This document shows, piece by piece, positions 1 through 8,562 of a DNA stretch of 64,000 bases (position 1 is its first letter; each line of letters begins with the position of its first letter). The notes under the pieces were generated by a model, which was not told the origin of the DNA, did not search any database, and saw nothing but the letters and a program-made list of their open reading frames with translations. The stretch spans positions 285,609-349,608 of the forward strand of contig NZ_ML974133.1 in assembly GCF_004143485.2 (NCBI RefSeq), given 5' to 3'. The position numbers and the translations under genes were made by a program. The stretch comes from Halorussus amylolyticus (GTDB taxonomy: Archaea > Halobacteriota > Halobacteria > Halobacteriales > Haladaptataceae).

Positions 1-134
1 GTCTGCTTCGGATTTCGGCGCGAGTAATCTAATTTCTGTCGTGTTCTCTCGGGATGCGAGTCGGCTCGAAGGGAGTTCGCCGCGTCGGAACGCCGCGCCA
101 AAGGCGAGTCCGGACGTAGTCCGAAGCTTTATCC

Positions 135-149
135 ATAACCCGTGGTTAT
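135..149. promoter_or_regulatory. Palindromic candidate operator upstream of the HTH-CBS regulator
   Basis: A perfect 6-base inverted repeat, ATAACC-cgt-GGTTAT, lies just downstream of a TATA-like TTTATCC (128-134) and ends 8 bases before the ATG at 158. The spacing puts it on the transcription start. The HTH protein encoded next could bind it to repress itself, which is inference. Confidence 0.5.
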
Positions 150-157
150 CAGGCGGT

Positions 158-697
158 ATGGAACTCCCGACCCCACAGGATATCCGGGAGCGACGAACCG
201 AACTCGACCTGACTCAGAGCGAGTTGGCCGACCAGGCGGGCGTCTCGCAGCCGCTCATCGCACGCATCGAAGGCGGCGACGTGGACCCTCGTCTCTCGAC
301 GCTCCGGCGAATCGTGGACGCGCTCGACCAATCGGAAGGCGACATCGTTCGCGCGGGCGACCTGATGCACGAGCAGGTCGCCCACGTCGCGCCCGACGAT
401 TCGGTCAGCGCCGCAGTCGCCGAGATGCAGGACGCGGGCTACTCCCAACTCCCGGTCATCGAGAACGGCGTCCCGGTCGGCTCTATCAGTTTCGAGGACC
501 TGATGAGCGTGGACGAGGACGCCCGCGACCGGCCGGTGAGCGAGTACATGGGCGAGAGTTTCCCGACCAAGTCGCCGAACGCCACGCTCGACGAAATCAG
601 CACCGACCTCGGCCACAACAAGGCGGTCATCGTGACCGAGCGCGGCAACACGGTCGGAATCATCACCGAGGCGGACATCGCGGCGCGACTGTCGTAG
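158..697 (+). CDS. HTH-CBS domain transcriptional regulator
   Basis: 179 residues. An N-terminal Xre-type helix-turn-helix (about residues 3-60, with the TQSELADQAGVSQPLIARIE pattern) is followed by a pair of CBS domains (about 64-179). This is the architecture of archaeal HTH-CBS regulators, where the CBS pair usually senses adenosyl nucleotides; the ligand here cannot be read from sequence. The frame is open upstream to base 41, but the ATG at 158 is chosen because a TATA-like box lies about 27 bases before it, as expected for a leaderless haloarchaeal transcript. The palindrome at 135-149 suggests autoregulation. Confidence 0.88.
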   Translation: MELPTPQDIRERRTELDLTQSELADQAGVSQPLIARIEGGDVDPRLSTLRRIVDALDQSEGDIVRAGDLMHEQVAHVAPDDSVSAAVAEMQDAGYSQLPVIENGVPVGSISFEDLMSVDEDARDRPVSEYMGESFPTKSPNATLDEISTDLGHNKAVIVTERGNTVGIITEADIAARLS

Positions 698-775
698 GGT
701 CCATTTTGCGGTCGATTCGGCTGGGGTCGCCCCGGAACACCAACAATTATCGTTCGGGAACGCACAGTTCGAGCC

Positions 776-1897
776 ATGACGGACTTCTCCGAGCGAGTCG
801 AGCAGGTCTCCATCAGCGGCATCCGCGAAGTGTTCGAGGCGGCGGGCGACGACGCCATCAACCTCGGCCTCGGCCAACCCGACTTCCCGACGCCCGACCA
901 CGCCCGGCGGGCCGCAATCGACGCCATCGAGGCGGGCGACGTGGACGCCTACACCTCCAACAAGGGGACGCTCGAACTCCGCGAGGCCATCAGCGCGAAA
1001 CACGAGCGCGACAACGGCGTTTCGGTCCCGCCGGGCAACATCATCGCCACCTCCGGGGGAAGCGAGGCGCTCCACATCGCCATCGAAGCCCACGTGGACG
1101 CGGGCGAGGAAGTCGTCTTCCCCGACCCGGGCTTCGTCTCCTACGACGCGCTGACCCACCTCGCTGGCGGGACTCCCAAGCCGGTCGCGGTCCGCGACGA
1201 CCTCACCCTCGACCCCGCGGCGGTCGAGGACGCGATTACCGACGACACCGCGGCGTTCGTGGTCAACAGCCCCGCGAACCCCACGGGCGCGGTCCAGTCC
1301 GAAGCCGACGTGCGCGAGTTCGCCCGCATCGCCGACGAGCACGACGTGCTCTGCATCTCCGACGAAGTGTACGAACACTTCGTCTTCGACGGTGAACACC
1401 ACTCGCCGCTGGAGTTCGCCGACTCGGACAACGTGGTCGTGGTCAACGCCTGCTCGAAGGCGTACTCGATGACCGGGTGGCGACTCGGATGGGTCACCGG
1501 GAGCGAGGAGCGAATCGAGCGCATGCTCCGGGTCCACCAGTACGCCCAGGCCTGTGCGAGCGCCCCGGCCCAGTTCGCCGCGGAGGCCGCTCTCTCCGGC
1601 CCGCAGGACTGCGTAACCGAGATGGCCGAGGCGTTCGAGGAGCGCCGCGACGTGCTTCTCGACGGCCTCTCGGACATCGGTCTCGAAACGCCGACCCCCT
1701 CCGGCGCGTTCTACGCGATGCCGAAGGTTCCCGAAGGCTGGTGTGACGAGGTCGTAGAGCGCGGGGTCGTGGTCGTCCCCGGTGAGGCGTTCGGCGAACA
1801 CGGCGCGGGCTACGCCCGCATCTCCTACGCGACCGACATGGAGCAGATAAAGGAGGCGCTGGAAATCATGGGCGAGGCGGCCGAGGCGGTTCGGTAG
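776..1897 (+). CDS. Class I/II pyridoxal-phosphate aminotransferase
   Basis: 373 residues, usual length for the aspartate aminotransferase fold type I family. Visible are the substrate-loop GLGQPDF, the NPTG loop (about 168-171), the cofactor-contacting Asp in SDEVYE (D196), the Schiff-base lysine in ACSKAYSMTGWR (K228) and the C-terminal ARISYA arginine that binds the substrate carboxylate. It transfers amino groups between an amino acid and a 2-oxo acid in the cytoplasm; the amino acid is not evident. It stands alone, 78 bases after the HTH-CBS gene, with an AT-rich promoter-like stretch near 745-755. Confidence 0.9.
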   Translation: MTDFSERVEQVSISGIREVFEAAGDDAINLGLGQPDFPTPDHARRAAIDAIEAGDVDAYTSNKGTLELREAISAKHERDNGVSVPPGNIIATSGGSEALHIAIEAHVDAGEEVVFPDPGFVSYDALTHLAGGTPKPVAVRDDLTLDPAAVEDAITDDTAAFVVNSPANPTGAVQSEADVREFARIADEHDVLCISDEVYEHFVFDGEHHSPLEFADSDNVVVVNACSKAYSMTGWRLGWVTGSEERIERMLRVHQYAQACASAPAQFAAEAALSGPQDCVTEMAEAFEERRDVLLDGLSDIGLETPTPSGAFYAMPKVPEGWCDEVVERGVVVVPGEAFGEHGAGYARISYATDMEQIKEALEIMGEAAEAVR

Positions 1898-1947
1898 GCC
1901 GTCCGGTTTCTCGAAGAATCGTTCGTGCAAGTCACGCTAACATTCAT

Positions 1948-1971
1948 GTAGACGTAGACAGCTACGTGTAC
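1948..1971. promoter_or_regulatory. Candidate VapBC operator (inverted repeat)
   Basis: GTAGACGTA (1948-1956) and TACGTGTAC (1963-1971) form an imperfect inverted repeat (8 of 9 positions pair) with a 6-base spacer, ending 2 bases before the vapB ATG. VapB-VapC complexes normally bind such palindromes over their own promoter. Binding here is inferred from position only. Confidence 0.45.
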
Positions 1972-1973
1972 AC

Positions 1974-2219
1974 ATGGGGACGAAAACGATTCGGGTGAGC
2001 GAGGAGATTTACGACCGACTCGAAGCCCGAAAGCGAGAGAGCGAGAGTTTTACCGACCTTCTCGCACGTCTCACCGAGGAAGAGCGCGACATTTACGCCG
2101 GGTTCGGCGCGTGGGCGAACACTGATGCCACCGAGAAGATGCGCGAAGCACACGAAAATCTGAACGAATCACTGGACGACGACACGAGCGAGTTTCGAAA
2201 CTCCGAGGCGAAGCGATGA
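1974..2219 (+). CDS. vapB: VapB-type antitoxin
   Basis: 81 residues. The N-terminus (KTIRVSEEIYDRLEARKRES) has the ribbon-helix-helix-like pattern of archaeal DUF217-type VapB antitoxins; the rest is an acidic tail expected to wrap the toxin. Its last four bases overlap the start of the PIN-domain toxin (ATGA), the classic antitoxin-first operon. The gene pair is visibly less GC-rich than its neighbours, which suggests transfer. It should neutralise the downstream ribonuclease and help repress the operon. Confidence 0.85.
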   Translation: MGTKTIRVSEEIYDRLEARKRESESFTDLLARLTEEERDIYAGFGAWANTDATEKMREAHENLNESLDDDTSEFRNSEAKR

Positions 2220-2611
2220 AATGCTTCGACAACACGTTCGTAGTGGACTATCTCGATGGAAGACCGGAGACCATCGAATACTTGGAGCGTTGTTCCACTG
2301 ATAGTCTCTATCTTCCGTCTATCGTTCTGTACGAAGCACTTCAGGGACAAGTACGGAGTACTGGGCCGACGGAGTTCGAACAGACTATCGGCCATCTCAC
2401 GTGGGCGGATATTGCTCCGTTCCGGAAGACCACCGCGAGAGAGACCGGAAAGCTACAGGAAGAACTCGCGAACAGAGGCCGCGAACTTCGGAGTGCGGAC
2501 GCGATGATTGCAGGCACAGCACGCGAACTCGATGCAACGCTCGTGACCGCCGATACTGATTTTGCGAACGAGGACGTGCGGACGGTTCTCGACGTTGCCG
2601 AGTACCGATAA
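2216..2611 (+). CDS. vapC: VapC-type PIN-domain ribonuclease toxin
   Basis: 131 residues, normal for VapC. The four acidic PIN positions are visible: D5 in CFDNTF, the Glu of VLYEALQG, the Asp of RSADAMIAGTA and the Asp of VTADTDF near the C-terminus. These chelate Mg2+ for RNA cleavage, in known cases often tRNA or rRNA; the target here is unknown. It overlaps vapB by four bases and depends on translational coupling. Base composition is lower in GC than in flanking genes. No inactivating change is seen, so the pair appears intact. Confidence 0.87.
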   Translation: MKCFDNTFVVDYLDGRPETIEYLERCSTDSLYLPSIVLYEALQGQVRSTGPTEFEQTIGHLTWADIAPFRKTTARETGKLQEELANRGRELRSADAMIAGTARELDATLVTADTDFANEDVRTVLDVAEYR

Positions 2612-2644
2612 TCGACACTACCGCGCTCCGCTCGCCCGCCTGAG

Positions 2645-2653
2645 TTTTTATTT
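2645..2653 (+). promoter_or_regulatory. TATA-like element of the UbiA gene
   Basis: TTTTTATTT lies about 27 bases before the ATG at 2677. This supports that ATG as a leaderless start over the upstream GTG at 2665. Confidence 0.5.
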
Positions 2654-2676
2654 GTGTCGCCACTGTGGATAGTTCT

Positions 2677-3528
2677 ATGCCCATCTCTCGCCGGGGGTCC
2701 GGCGTCGTCCCCGCGATTCGCGCGCTCGCCTCGCAGGTCCACCCGGTGTTCATGCTCCCGCCAGTCGCCTGCTCGCTGTTCGGCGGCGTGTTGGCTGGCG
2801 CGTTCGCCCCGCTGGCGGGCGTTCTTCACACGACTGCCATCTTCGCAGCGGTGTACACCGCCCACGTCAAGGACGGCTACGTGGACTTCCACGTCCGGGG
2901 CGAGGACGACGACCACCCCCTGACCGAGCGCGGATGCAAGCGGGCGCTCGCCGCTTCCACCGGCCTGTTTTTCGCGTGTCTCGCGGGCCTGTGGCTCGCG
3001 GTCGGTTTCGGCGCTGTCGCGCTCACGCTCCCGACGTGGCTCGTGGCGTACCACCACGCGCCCCAGTTGGACACCAACCCCGTGACCGCGACCACGGGCT
3101 ACCCGCTCGGCATCGCGCTCGCCATCCTCGGGGGCTACTACGCGCAGGCCGGGGCGCTCGGCGCGGTTCCGGTCGCGTTCGCCGCGGTTTTCCTCGTCCT
3201 GCTCTCGGGCGTGAAGGTCATCGACGACGCGCAGGACTACGACTACGACCGGTCCATCGACAAGCGGACCGTCGCGGTCGCGCTCGGTCCCGAGCGCGCC
3301 CGCACCGCGGCCTACGCGCTGATGGCGACTGCGCTCGTCCTCGTGGTCGGCTTCGCCGCGCTCGCGGTCTTCCCGCCGAGCAGCGTGGCCGCCACCGCCG
3401 GATTCGGGGCCGTGGCGGTCGTCGCGCGCCGGGCCGACCCGACGCTGGCGACCATGTTGCTGGTCCGGGGGTCGTACGTCTTCCTCGCGCTGTTGTTGGT
3501 GGCGGTGTGGTTCCGACCGCTCGCGTAG
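2677..3528 (+). CDS. UbiA-family prenyltransferase
   Basis: 283 residues, mostly hydrophobic with about eight membrane segments. Two Asp-rich cytoplasmic motifs of the UbiA superfamily can be seen: a degenerate first one (VKDGYVDFHVRGEDDD, about 64-79) and a clear second one (DDAQDYDYDRSIDKRT, 183-198), which coordinate Mg2+-diphosphate. It should attach a prenyl chain to a small acceptor; in haloarchaea paralogues act in menaquinone, lipid and carotenoid synthesis, and the acceptor cannot be assigned here. A GTG four codons upstream is a less likely start given the TATA spacing. Confidence 0.82.
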   Translation: MPISRRGSGVVPAIRALASQVHPVFMLPPVACSLFGGVLAGAFAPLAGVLHTTAIFAAVYTAHVKDGYVDFHVRGEDDDHPLTERGCKRALAASTGLFFACLAGLWLAVGFGAVALTLPTWLVAYHHAPQLDTNPVTATTGYPLGIALAILGGYYAQAGALGAVPVAFAAVFLVLLSGVKVIDDAQDYDYDRSIDKRTVAVALGPERARTAAYALMATALVLVVGFAALAVFPPSSVAATAGFGAVAVVARRADPTLATMLLVRGSYVFLALLLVAVWFRPLA

Positions 3529-3695
3529 TCGCTTCGCCCCTGGGGATGGCTTCCGAGACGACGGTTTAGCCCCGGCCTATCGCCTCGAAAATCGACGTTA
3601 CGGCCGCGAAAACTCGGATTGCCCCGGAGTATTCGGTCGTTCACGCGATGAACGGTAGAGCCGTTTCTTTCCGAAACTCGGCGTGTGTCGAACCG

Positions 3696-4418
3696 ATGGT
3701 ACGAAAAACAGCACTCGTCGCGCTCGTCGCGCTCCTCGTCGTCGGGGGTTCGGCGGCGGCGCTCGGCGCGACGCCCGCGGCGACCGACGCACCGGCGGTG
3801 CAGAACGACGCGCCGATGGTGCAAGACGACACGACCGAGGAGAACGAGACCGACGAGGACGACGAAGACGACGAGGAGACGACTGAGATGGACGACGAAG
3901 ACGAGGAGACCACCGAGATGACGACGACGGTGGCCGAGAACGAAACCGAGAGCGCGACCGTCACCTTCGAGAATCAGACCTCGAACGGGTCGGCTGTCGT
4001 GGTCAACGAGACGAATCTCCCCGAGGGCGGATTCGTGGTGATTCACACCGCTGCGAACGTCACGGGAGAGACGTACGACGACCCCGCGAACGCCTCCATC
4101 GGCCCGGTCGTCGGGAACTCGACCTACCTCGAAGCCGGGACTCACGAGAACGTGACGGTCGAACTCAACGAGACGCTCGAAGAGAGCCAGCCGCTCGTGG
4201 CGATGGCCCATCAGGACACCGACGACGACCAGGAGTACAACTTCCCGGAGGCTGACGGTCCCTACACGCAGGACAACCTCCCGGTAGTCGATTTGGCGCT
4301 CGTGACGCTCGAAGACGGTGAGATGAACGAGACGACCGAGATGACGGAGACGACCGAAGAAGACGAGATGACGACCGAGATGGACGACGAGGACGAGGAG
4401 ACGACGACCGAAGAGTAG
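3696..4418 (+). CDS. Secreted DUF7282-like protein with acidic Thr/Glu-rich linkers
   Basis: 240 residues. A Sec-type signal (MVRKTALVALVALLVVGGSA) is followed by an acidic low-complexity linker (about 45-92), a globular beta-rich domain with the pattern ATVTFENQTSNG and LPEGGFVVIH (about 95-205) that I recognise as the haloarchaeal DUF7282 type, and a second Glu/Thr-rich tail. Many NxT/NxS sites suggest N-glycosylation at the cell surface. Two nearly identical acidic stretches (EMDDEDEETT) bracket the domain. The start is the ATG before the signal peptide, not the in-frame ATG 48 bases upstream. Function unknown. Confidence 0.8.
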   Translation: MVRKTALVALVALLVVGGSAAALGATPAATDAPAVQNDAPMVQDDTTEENETDEDDEDDEETTEMDDEDEETTEMTTTVAENETESATVTFENQTSNGSAVVVNETNLPEGGFVVIHTAANVTGETYDDPANASIGPVVGNSTYLEAGTHENVTVELNETLEESQPLVAMAHQDTDDDQEYNFPEADGPYTQDNLPVVDLALVTLEDGEMNETTEMTETTEEDEMTTEMDDEDEETTTEE

Positions 4419-4431
4419 ACCGAACCGACGG

Positions 4432-4821
4432 CTACTCGCGGTCCGCGACCGACCGACACCGAGCGACCCACTTTTTTTCGAAGGCGTCCGCGCTCACTAC
4501 TCGACCGGCGAGGTCGCCGATTTCGGTGACGCCCTCGTCCTCGCACCACTCGACGCACCGCCGATACGTGCCCATCGGGAGGTCGTCGTCGTCCCGAGTC
4601 GCGCGGAGTTCGGTCGCACCCGAGAGGAAGGCGACGAACGCACGAGTGTGGCCGTCCGTGAGGGTCCAGCGCCCCTCGATTTCCCGGACCGGAAGCGGGT
4701 CGTAGTTCGGGTCGTCGAAGTCGAACCACTGCGTTACGAGCGCGAGTTTGCGTCCGTTGAGGTAGAGTTGGCTCGGTCGAACGCCGGTGAGCGGAACTGC
4801 GAAAACTTCGGCGTCTCTCAT
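4432..4821 (-). CDS. Hypothetical protein with ParB-like core motif
   Basis: 129 residues, convergent with the secreted protein (13 bases between 3' ends). The central LPVREIEGRWTLTDGHTRAF (residues about 43-62) resembles the DGHTR core of ParB/sulfiredoxin-fold proteins, where the His and Arg bind nucleotide or phosphate. No DNA-binding domain follows, so it is not a chromosome-partition ParB. Three Cys/Trp-rich positions lie in the C-terminal half. Start taken at the ATG that begins MRDAEVFAV; an upstream in-frame ATG would overlap the neighbouring divergent gene's promoter. Function unknown. Confidence 0.7.
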   Translation of the reverse strand: MRDAEVFAVPLTGVRPSQLYLNGRKLALVTQWFDFDDPNYDPLPVREIEGRWTLTDGHTRAFVAFLSGATELRATRDDDDLPMGTYRRCVEWCEDEGVTEIGDLAGRVVSADAFEKKWVARCRSVADRE

Positions 4822-4876
4822 GTGTCGGCGTCGTGACTCCTCAAGCCTTAATCTACCGGCGAACGAAGATTCTCGC

Positions 4877-5773
4877 ATGAACGTCGAGGGGCCGTGGACA
4901 CACGAACAGGCCGTGGTGAACGACGTGCGACTCCACTACGTCGAGGCGGGCGAGGAAGGCGACCCGCTCGTGGTTCTCCTCCACGGCTTTCCGGAGTTCT
5001 GGTACTCGTGGCGACGCCAGATTCCCGCGCTCGCGGACGCCGGATACCGAGTCGTCGCGCCCGATATGCGCGGGTACGCGACCTCCGAGAAGCCTCGCGG
5101 GGTGTCGAGCTACCGAACCGAGAAATTGGTCGGCGACGTGGCGGGACTCGTCGAACACTGCGGCGCGGAGTCCGCGCGCGTGGTCGGCCACGACTGGGGC
5201 GGACTGGTGGCGTGGGAGACCGCGATTCGACGCCCCGACGTTGTGGACCGATTGTCGGTCCTGAACGCGCCCCACCCCGGTCGGTACCGCGAGGAACTCC
5301 GACGAAACGCCGACCAGATTCGCCGGTCGTGGTACGTGGGATGGTTTCAGGTTCCGCGCGTCCCCGATTTCCTGCTCGGTGCGCGCGACGGTGCCGGAGT
5401 CGCGAAACTGCTCGAAGACACCGCAGGCCCGGACACCTTCTCGAAGACCGACCTCCGGCGCTACCGCGAGGCGGCGAGCCAACCGGGAGCCGTGACCGCG
5501 GCGCTGAATTACTACCGCGCGGTGTTTCGTGAAGGTCTCGGCGAGGAGGTCCGGGCGCTCGTCGCCGACGAGCGCCCGGACCGCGAGGTTCGAGTCCCGA
5601 CTCTCCTGCTCTGGGGCGAGGACGACCCGGCGCTCGGCGTGGCGTTGACCGATGGACTGGACCCGTGGGTGGCCGACCTCCGAATCGAGCGGTTCCCCGA
5701 CGCGACTCACTGGCTTCAGCACGACCGACCCGAGGAAGTCACCGAGTCGCTCCTCGGGTTCTTCGGCGAGTAG
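4877..5773 (+). CDS. Alpha/beta hydrolase, epoxide-hydrolase type
   Basis: 298 residues, normal for the family. Seen: the oxyanion motif HGFPEFW (36-42), the nucleophile elbow GHDWGG with D106, a cap region with lid tyrosines (about Y153 and Y212-213), the acidic residue near GEDDP (249-251) and the base H278 in DATHWLQHD. An Asp nucleophile with HGFPE and lid tyrosines points to epoxide hydrolase rather than haloalkane dehalogenase, which normally has Trp/Asn halide ligands. Cytoplasmic; substrate unknown. The gene ends next to a long palindrome shared with a convergent gene. Confidence 0.83.
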   Translation: MNVEGPWTHEQAVVNDVRLHYVEAGEEGDPLVVLLHGFPEFWYSWRRQIPALADAGYRVVAPDMRGYATSEKPRGVSSYRTEKLVGDVAGLVEHCGAESARVVGHDWGGLVAWETAIRRPDVVDRLSVLNAPHPGRYREELRRNADQIRRSWYVGWFQVPRVPDFLLGARDGAGVAKLLEDTAGPDTFSKTDLRRYREAASQPGAVTAALNYYRAVFREGLGEEVRALVADERPDREVRVPTLLLWGEDDPALGVALTDGLDPWVADLRIERFPDATHWLQHDRPEEVTESLLGFFGE

Positions 5774-5811
5774 TGACTGTTCACTGGCGAGTGGCGACCG
5801 TTCGCCGACGG

Positions 5812-5840
5812 GTAGCGACTCGCGGGCCGCGAGTCGCTAC
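5812..5840. terminator. Perfect 14-bp hairpin between convergent genes
   Basis: Arms 5812-5825 and 5827-5840 are perfect inverted repeats (GTAGCGACTCGCGG and its complement) around a single G. It lies midway between the 3' ends of the hydrolase (5773) and the opposite-strand gene (5881). It may act as a bidirectional terminator or 3' stabiliser. Confidence 0.5.
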
Positions 5841-5880
5841 TCGTTTCGCGAGGCGAGACACCAGTCGTCTCTCGGAGTCG

Positions 5881-6423
5881 CTACACGGCGTCCTCCGGAA
5901 GTCGGACGATTTCCTCGGGGTTCTGGAACGCGTAGAGGACCAGCGACCCGTCCAGTCGCTGGCTCCGGAGGAGGTCGCGGGCCGCGCCGCGGTCCACGTC
6001 CGCGATGATTTCGACCGCGGTCAGCAGGTCGTCCTGATTGATACCGAGTTCGCCCCTGTCGATTTCGACGCCCTCGGGCGCTCGCACGCTTTCCAGCATC
6101 ACCCGCACGAACTCCGCGAGGTCGGTGGTCTCGGCGAGTCGCTCGTGCCACGACGCCGGGTAGATGCTGACTCTCCCGTCGAGGTCGTAGAGTCGCTCGC
6201 CCGGTTGCCACGTCCGAGCGTCGGTCAGGCGGTCGTCGAGCGAGGTCCGTATCCGGTCGAGGTCGTAGTCGAGTTCCTCGGCGTACGCCTCCACGAGGTC
6301 GCGCGGAATCCCCGGTCCCTCGACGGGGTGGTGGCGTTCGAGATACTCGACCAGTTTCGTCGCCGTGAAGTAGTCGTCGTGGTGCGAGAGCCGGTCCGCG
6401 AGGTCAGAATCGACGGCTGTCAT
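5881..6423 (-). CDS. Conserved hypothetical haloarchaeal protein
   Basis: 180 residues, soluble and acidic, without signal peptide or membrane segment. The first half reads as a helical, winged-helix-like region (ATKLVEYLERHHPVEG, then IRTSLDDRLTDARTW); the second half is mixed (YDLDGRVSIYPASWHERL, then LGINQDDLLTAVEIIADVDR). I do not recognise a catalytic motif. It is divergent from the glutamine amidotransferase at 6558 with a 134-base shared upstream region and convergent with the hydrolase. Codon use is typical for the genome, so a real gene is likely. Function unknown. Confidence 0.75.
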   Translation of the reverse strand: MTAVDSDLADRLSHHDDYFTATKLVEYLERHHPVEGPGIPRDLVEAYAEELDYDLDRIRTSLDDRLTDARTWQPGERLYDLDGRVSIYPASWHERLAETTDLAEFVRVMLESVRAPEGVEIDRGELGINQDDLLTAVEIIADVDRGAARDLLRSQRLDGSLVLYAFQNPEEIVRLPEDAV

Positions 6424-6557
6424 AGCACTGACCCACGACGCCGACCGTCAAAAGCGTCCGCGTAAGGAATCTGAGAGGCGCGAGTCGGCACGGTCTCCTC
6501 GTCGCGGATTTCCGCGGGAGATAGTCTTTTGGCCCCGCGACACGCGATTGCTACCAG

Positions 6558-7193
6558 ATGCTACTCGTCCTCGAAAACGAGGTGGACCCCGACACGCGCT
6601 ACTTCGTCCCCGAAATCGTCCGGTACCTATCGGAACACGACGTGTACACCTACGCCGACGAGGGCGGTCAACCGTCCGTAGAGGACGTGGACGGCGTCGT
6701 GATAAGCGGGAGCACCGCGGGCGTGTACGACCGCGAGGACTACCCGTGGATGGACGAACAGGCCGAACTCGTCCGGGAGTTGGTCGAGCGCGAGATTCCG
6801 ACGCTCGGGGTCTGCTTCGGCCACCAGATAATCAACCACGCGCTCGGCGGCCGCGTCGAACACCGGGGGCTGACCAACCGACTCGTTCGGGCCGACTTCG
6901 ACGACGACCCGCTCTTTTCGGGCGTCAACGACGTGGTTCCGATGGTCCACGGCGACCACGTCGTCGAGCGCGGCGACGGGATGGAGCGAATCGGGTCGGC
7001 CGACTACTACGAGAATCTCGCCACGCGCCACCGCGATGCGCCGGTCTGGACGGTCCAGTACCACCCGGAGTTCACCGACCGACTCCTCGGTCGGATTCGC
7101 GACGACTTCGGATGGGAGGAAACAGATTTGTCGTTCTCGGACGTGAGCGTCGAGGAGACGTTTCGGAATTTCGAGCGACTGGCGAGCGAGTGA
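6558..7193 (+). CDS. Class I glutamine amidotransferase (GMP-synthase glutaminase-like)
   Basis: 211 residues. The triad of class I glutaminases is visible: C86 in LGVCFGHQI, H169 and E171 in QYHPEF. The fold and motif spacing match the GMP synthase glutaminase subunit, but haloarchaeal GuaA-a is usually about 185 residues and this protein has a longer C-terminal tail; no synthetase subunit lies nearby. It should release ammonia from glutamine for an unknown partner, or may hydrolyse gamma-glutamyl bonds. Start follows a TTTTGG-type AT stretch near 6526. Confidence 0.82.
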   Translation: MLLVLENEVDPDTRYFVPEIVRYLSEHDVYTYADEGGQPSVEDVDGVVISGSTAGVYDREDYPWMDEQAELVRELVEREIPTLGVCFGHQIINHALGGRVEHRGLTNRLVRADFDDDPLFSGVNDVVPMVHGDHVVERGDGMERIGSADYYENLATRHRDAPVWTVQYHPEFTDRLLGRIRDDFGWEETDLSFSDVSVEETFRNFERLASE

Positions 7194-7217
7194 CCTGCCG
7201 GGAAGCGAGTAACCGAA

Positions 7218-8399
7218 CTACTTCGCGGTACTCACAATTTTCACCACGTCGCCTTCCTCCAGTTCGTAGTCGTCGCTGATGTCGCGGTTCGTCTTGCCGT
7301 TGACGGCGTGGAGATAGCCGTCGCCGATATCGGAGTGGACCGCGTACGCGAGGTCCTTCGGAGTCGAACCCCGGCGCAGGAGGAAGGCGTCGGGGAGGAC
7401 GTTGCCCTTCGCGTCGGTCCACTTGGTCTCGTTCTGGACCGGGAAGGCGGTGATTCGGTCGAGCAGACCGTACACCGCCTCGTCGAGCGCGTCCTGCACG
7501 CCGGTCCCGCCCCAGTCGGTCATGACCTCCCGAATCTTGTTCAGGCCCGCCTCCTGTTCTGCCGAGAGGTCGCCGACTATTTCGAAGTCCTCGTCGCCGG
7601 GGTCGTACTCGACGACTCCGGCCTCCGCGGCCTGCCGGAGCGCCAGTTCGCCCTCGGCGGTCGCGGGGATGACGGGCTTGCCGGTCGCTTTCAGGGCCTC
7701 GATGTTCTCGGGCGGGGCCACGTCGGCCTTGTTCGCCACCAGGATAATCGGTTTCGTGCGCTCGCGCACGTCGCGGGCGAGCGCGACCCGGTGGTCGTCG
7801 GTCCACTGAATCGGGTCGTCGGGGTAGTCGAGTTCGCGGAGGCTGGCGGCCACGTCGGCCTCGCTCGCGCCGAACCCGGTCAGCATGTCGGCGAGCGCCT
7901 CGTCGATGTCGAAGTCGGGCGACCGCGACTGGCGCTCGACCGTCTCCCAGTTTCGGTCGATGATGCCCGCGAGCCACTGGTCCATCTCCTCCTCGATGAA
8001 ATCGACCTCCTCGACCGGGTCGTAGGAACCGACCTCGACCGGTTCGCCCTCCTCGTTCGTCCCACCGGAGGCGTCCACGACGTTGATTATCGCGTCGGCG
8101 TTCGTGAGTTCGTCCAGAAATTGGTTGCCGAGACCCCGCCCCTCGTGCGCGCCGGCGACGAGTCCGGCCACGTCGAGGAGTTCGATGGGGACGTATCGCT
8201 TGCCGTCGCGGCAGTTCTCGTCGCCACAGCGCTCGTCGCGTTCGAGGCAGGGACAGCCGGTTCGGACGTGGCTCACGCCCCGGTTCGCGTCGATAGTCGT
8301 GAAGGGGTAGTTCGCCACGTCCACGTCGGACATCGTGGCGGCCTTGTAGAAGGTGGACTTGCCCGCGTTGGGCTTGCCCGCGAGCGCGATGGAAATCAT
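7218..8399 (-). CDS. ychF: YchF/OLA1-type GTPase family ATPase
   Basis: 393 residues, typical for archaeal YchF. Walker A GKPNAGKS is at residues 8-15, followed by a haloarchaeal-archaeal insertion with a Cys cluster (CPCLERDERCGDENC), the switch DVAGLVAGAHEGRGLGNQFL, and NKAD-type G4; a TGS domain closes the C-terminus (LEEGDVVKIVSTAK). YchF proteins bind the ribosome and hydrolyse ATP in translation and stress control. Start set at MISIALAGKPN; 19 further in-frame codons upstream are not family-like. Convergent with the amidotransferase gene, 24 bases apart. Confidence 0.93.
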   Translation of the reverse strand: MISIALAGKPNAGKSTFYKAATMSDVDVANYPFTTIDANRGVSHVRTGCPCLERDERCGDENCRDGKRYVPIELLDVAGLVAGAHEGRGLGNQFLDELTNADAIINVVDASGGTNEEGEPVEVGSYDPVEEVDFIEEEMDQWLAGIIDRNWETVERQSRSPDFDIDEALADMLTGFGASEADVAASLRELDYPDDPIQWTDDHRVALARDVRERTKPIILVANKADVAPPENIEALKATGKPVIPATAEGELALRQAAEAGVVEYDPGDEDFEIVGDLSAEQEAGLNKIREVMTDWGGTGVQDALDEAVYGLLDRITAFPVQNETKWTDAKGNVLPDAFLLRRGSTPKDLAYAVHSDIGDGYLHAVNGKTNRDISDDYELEEGDVVKIVSTAK

Positions 8400-8562
8400 G
8401 CGCGTGACTACCGGCGTGTCCGGGAACTGCCTTTCGGTTCCGTAGACCGGACTCACCGACGGTCACGACGCTCCCTGAATCGGTCGCTTGCGCCAGCGAA
8501 CGCGATTCATCTGCCCGAATACTTTTCCACGGATTCGGCCTACATCACCCGTGGGGGAAACA

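Noticed and set aside
149..1930. Long open frame antisense to the regulator and aminotransferase
   Set aside because: High-GC haloarchaeal genes leave long shadow frames on the other strand; the sense genes have clear family motifs.
2216..2611. Degenerate or pseudogene VapC
   Set aside because: All four acidic PIN positions and the frame are intact.
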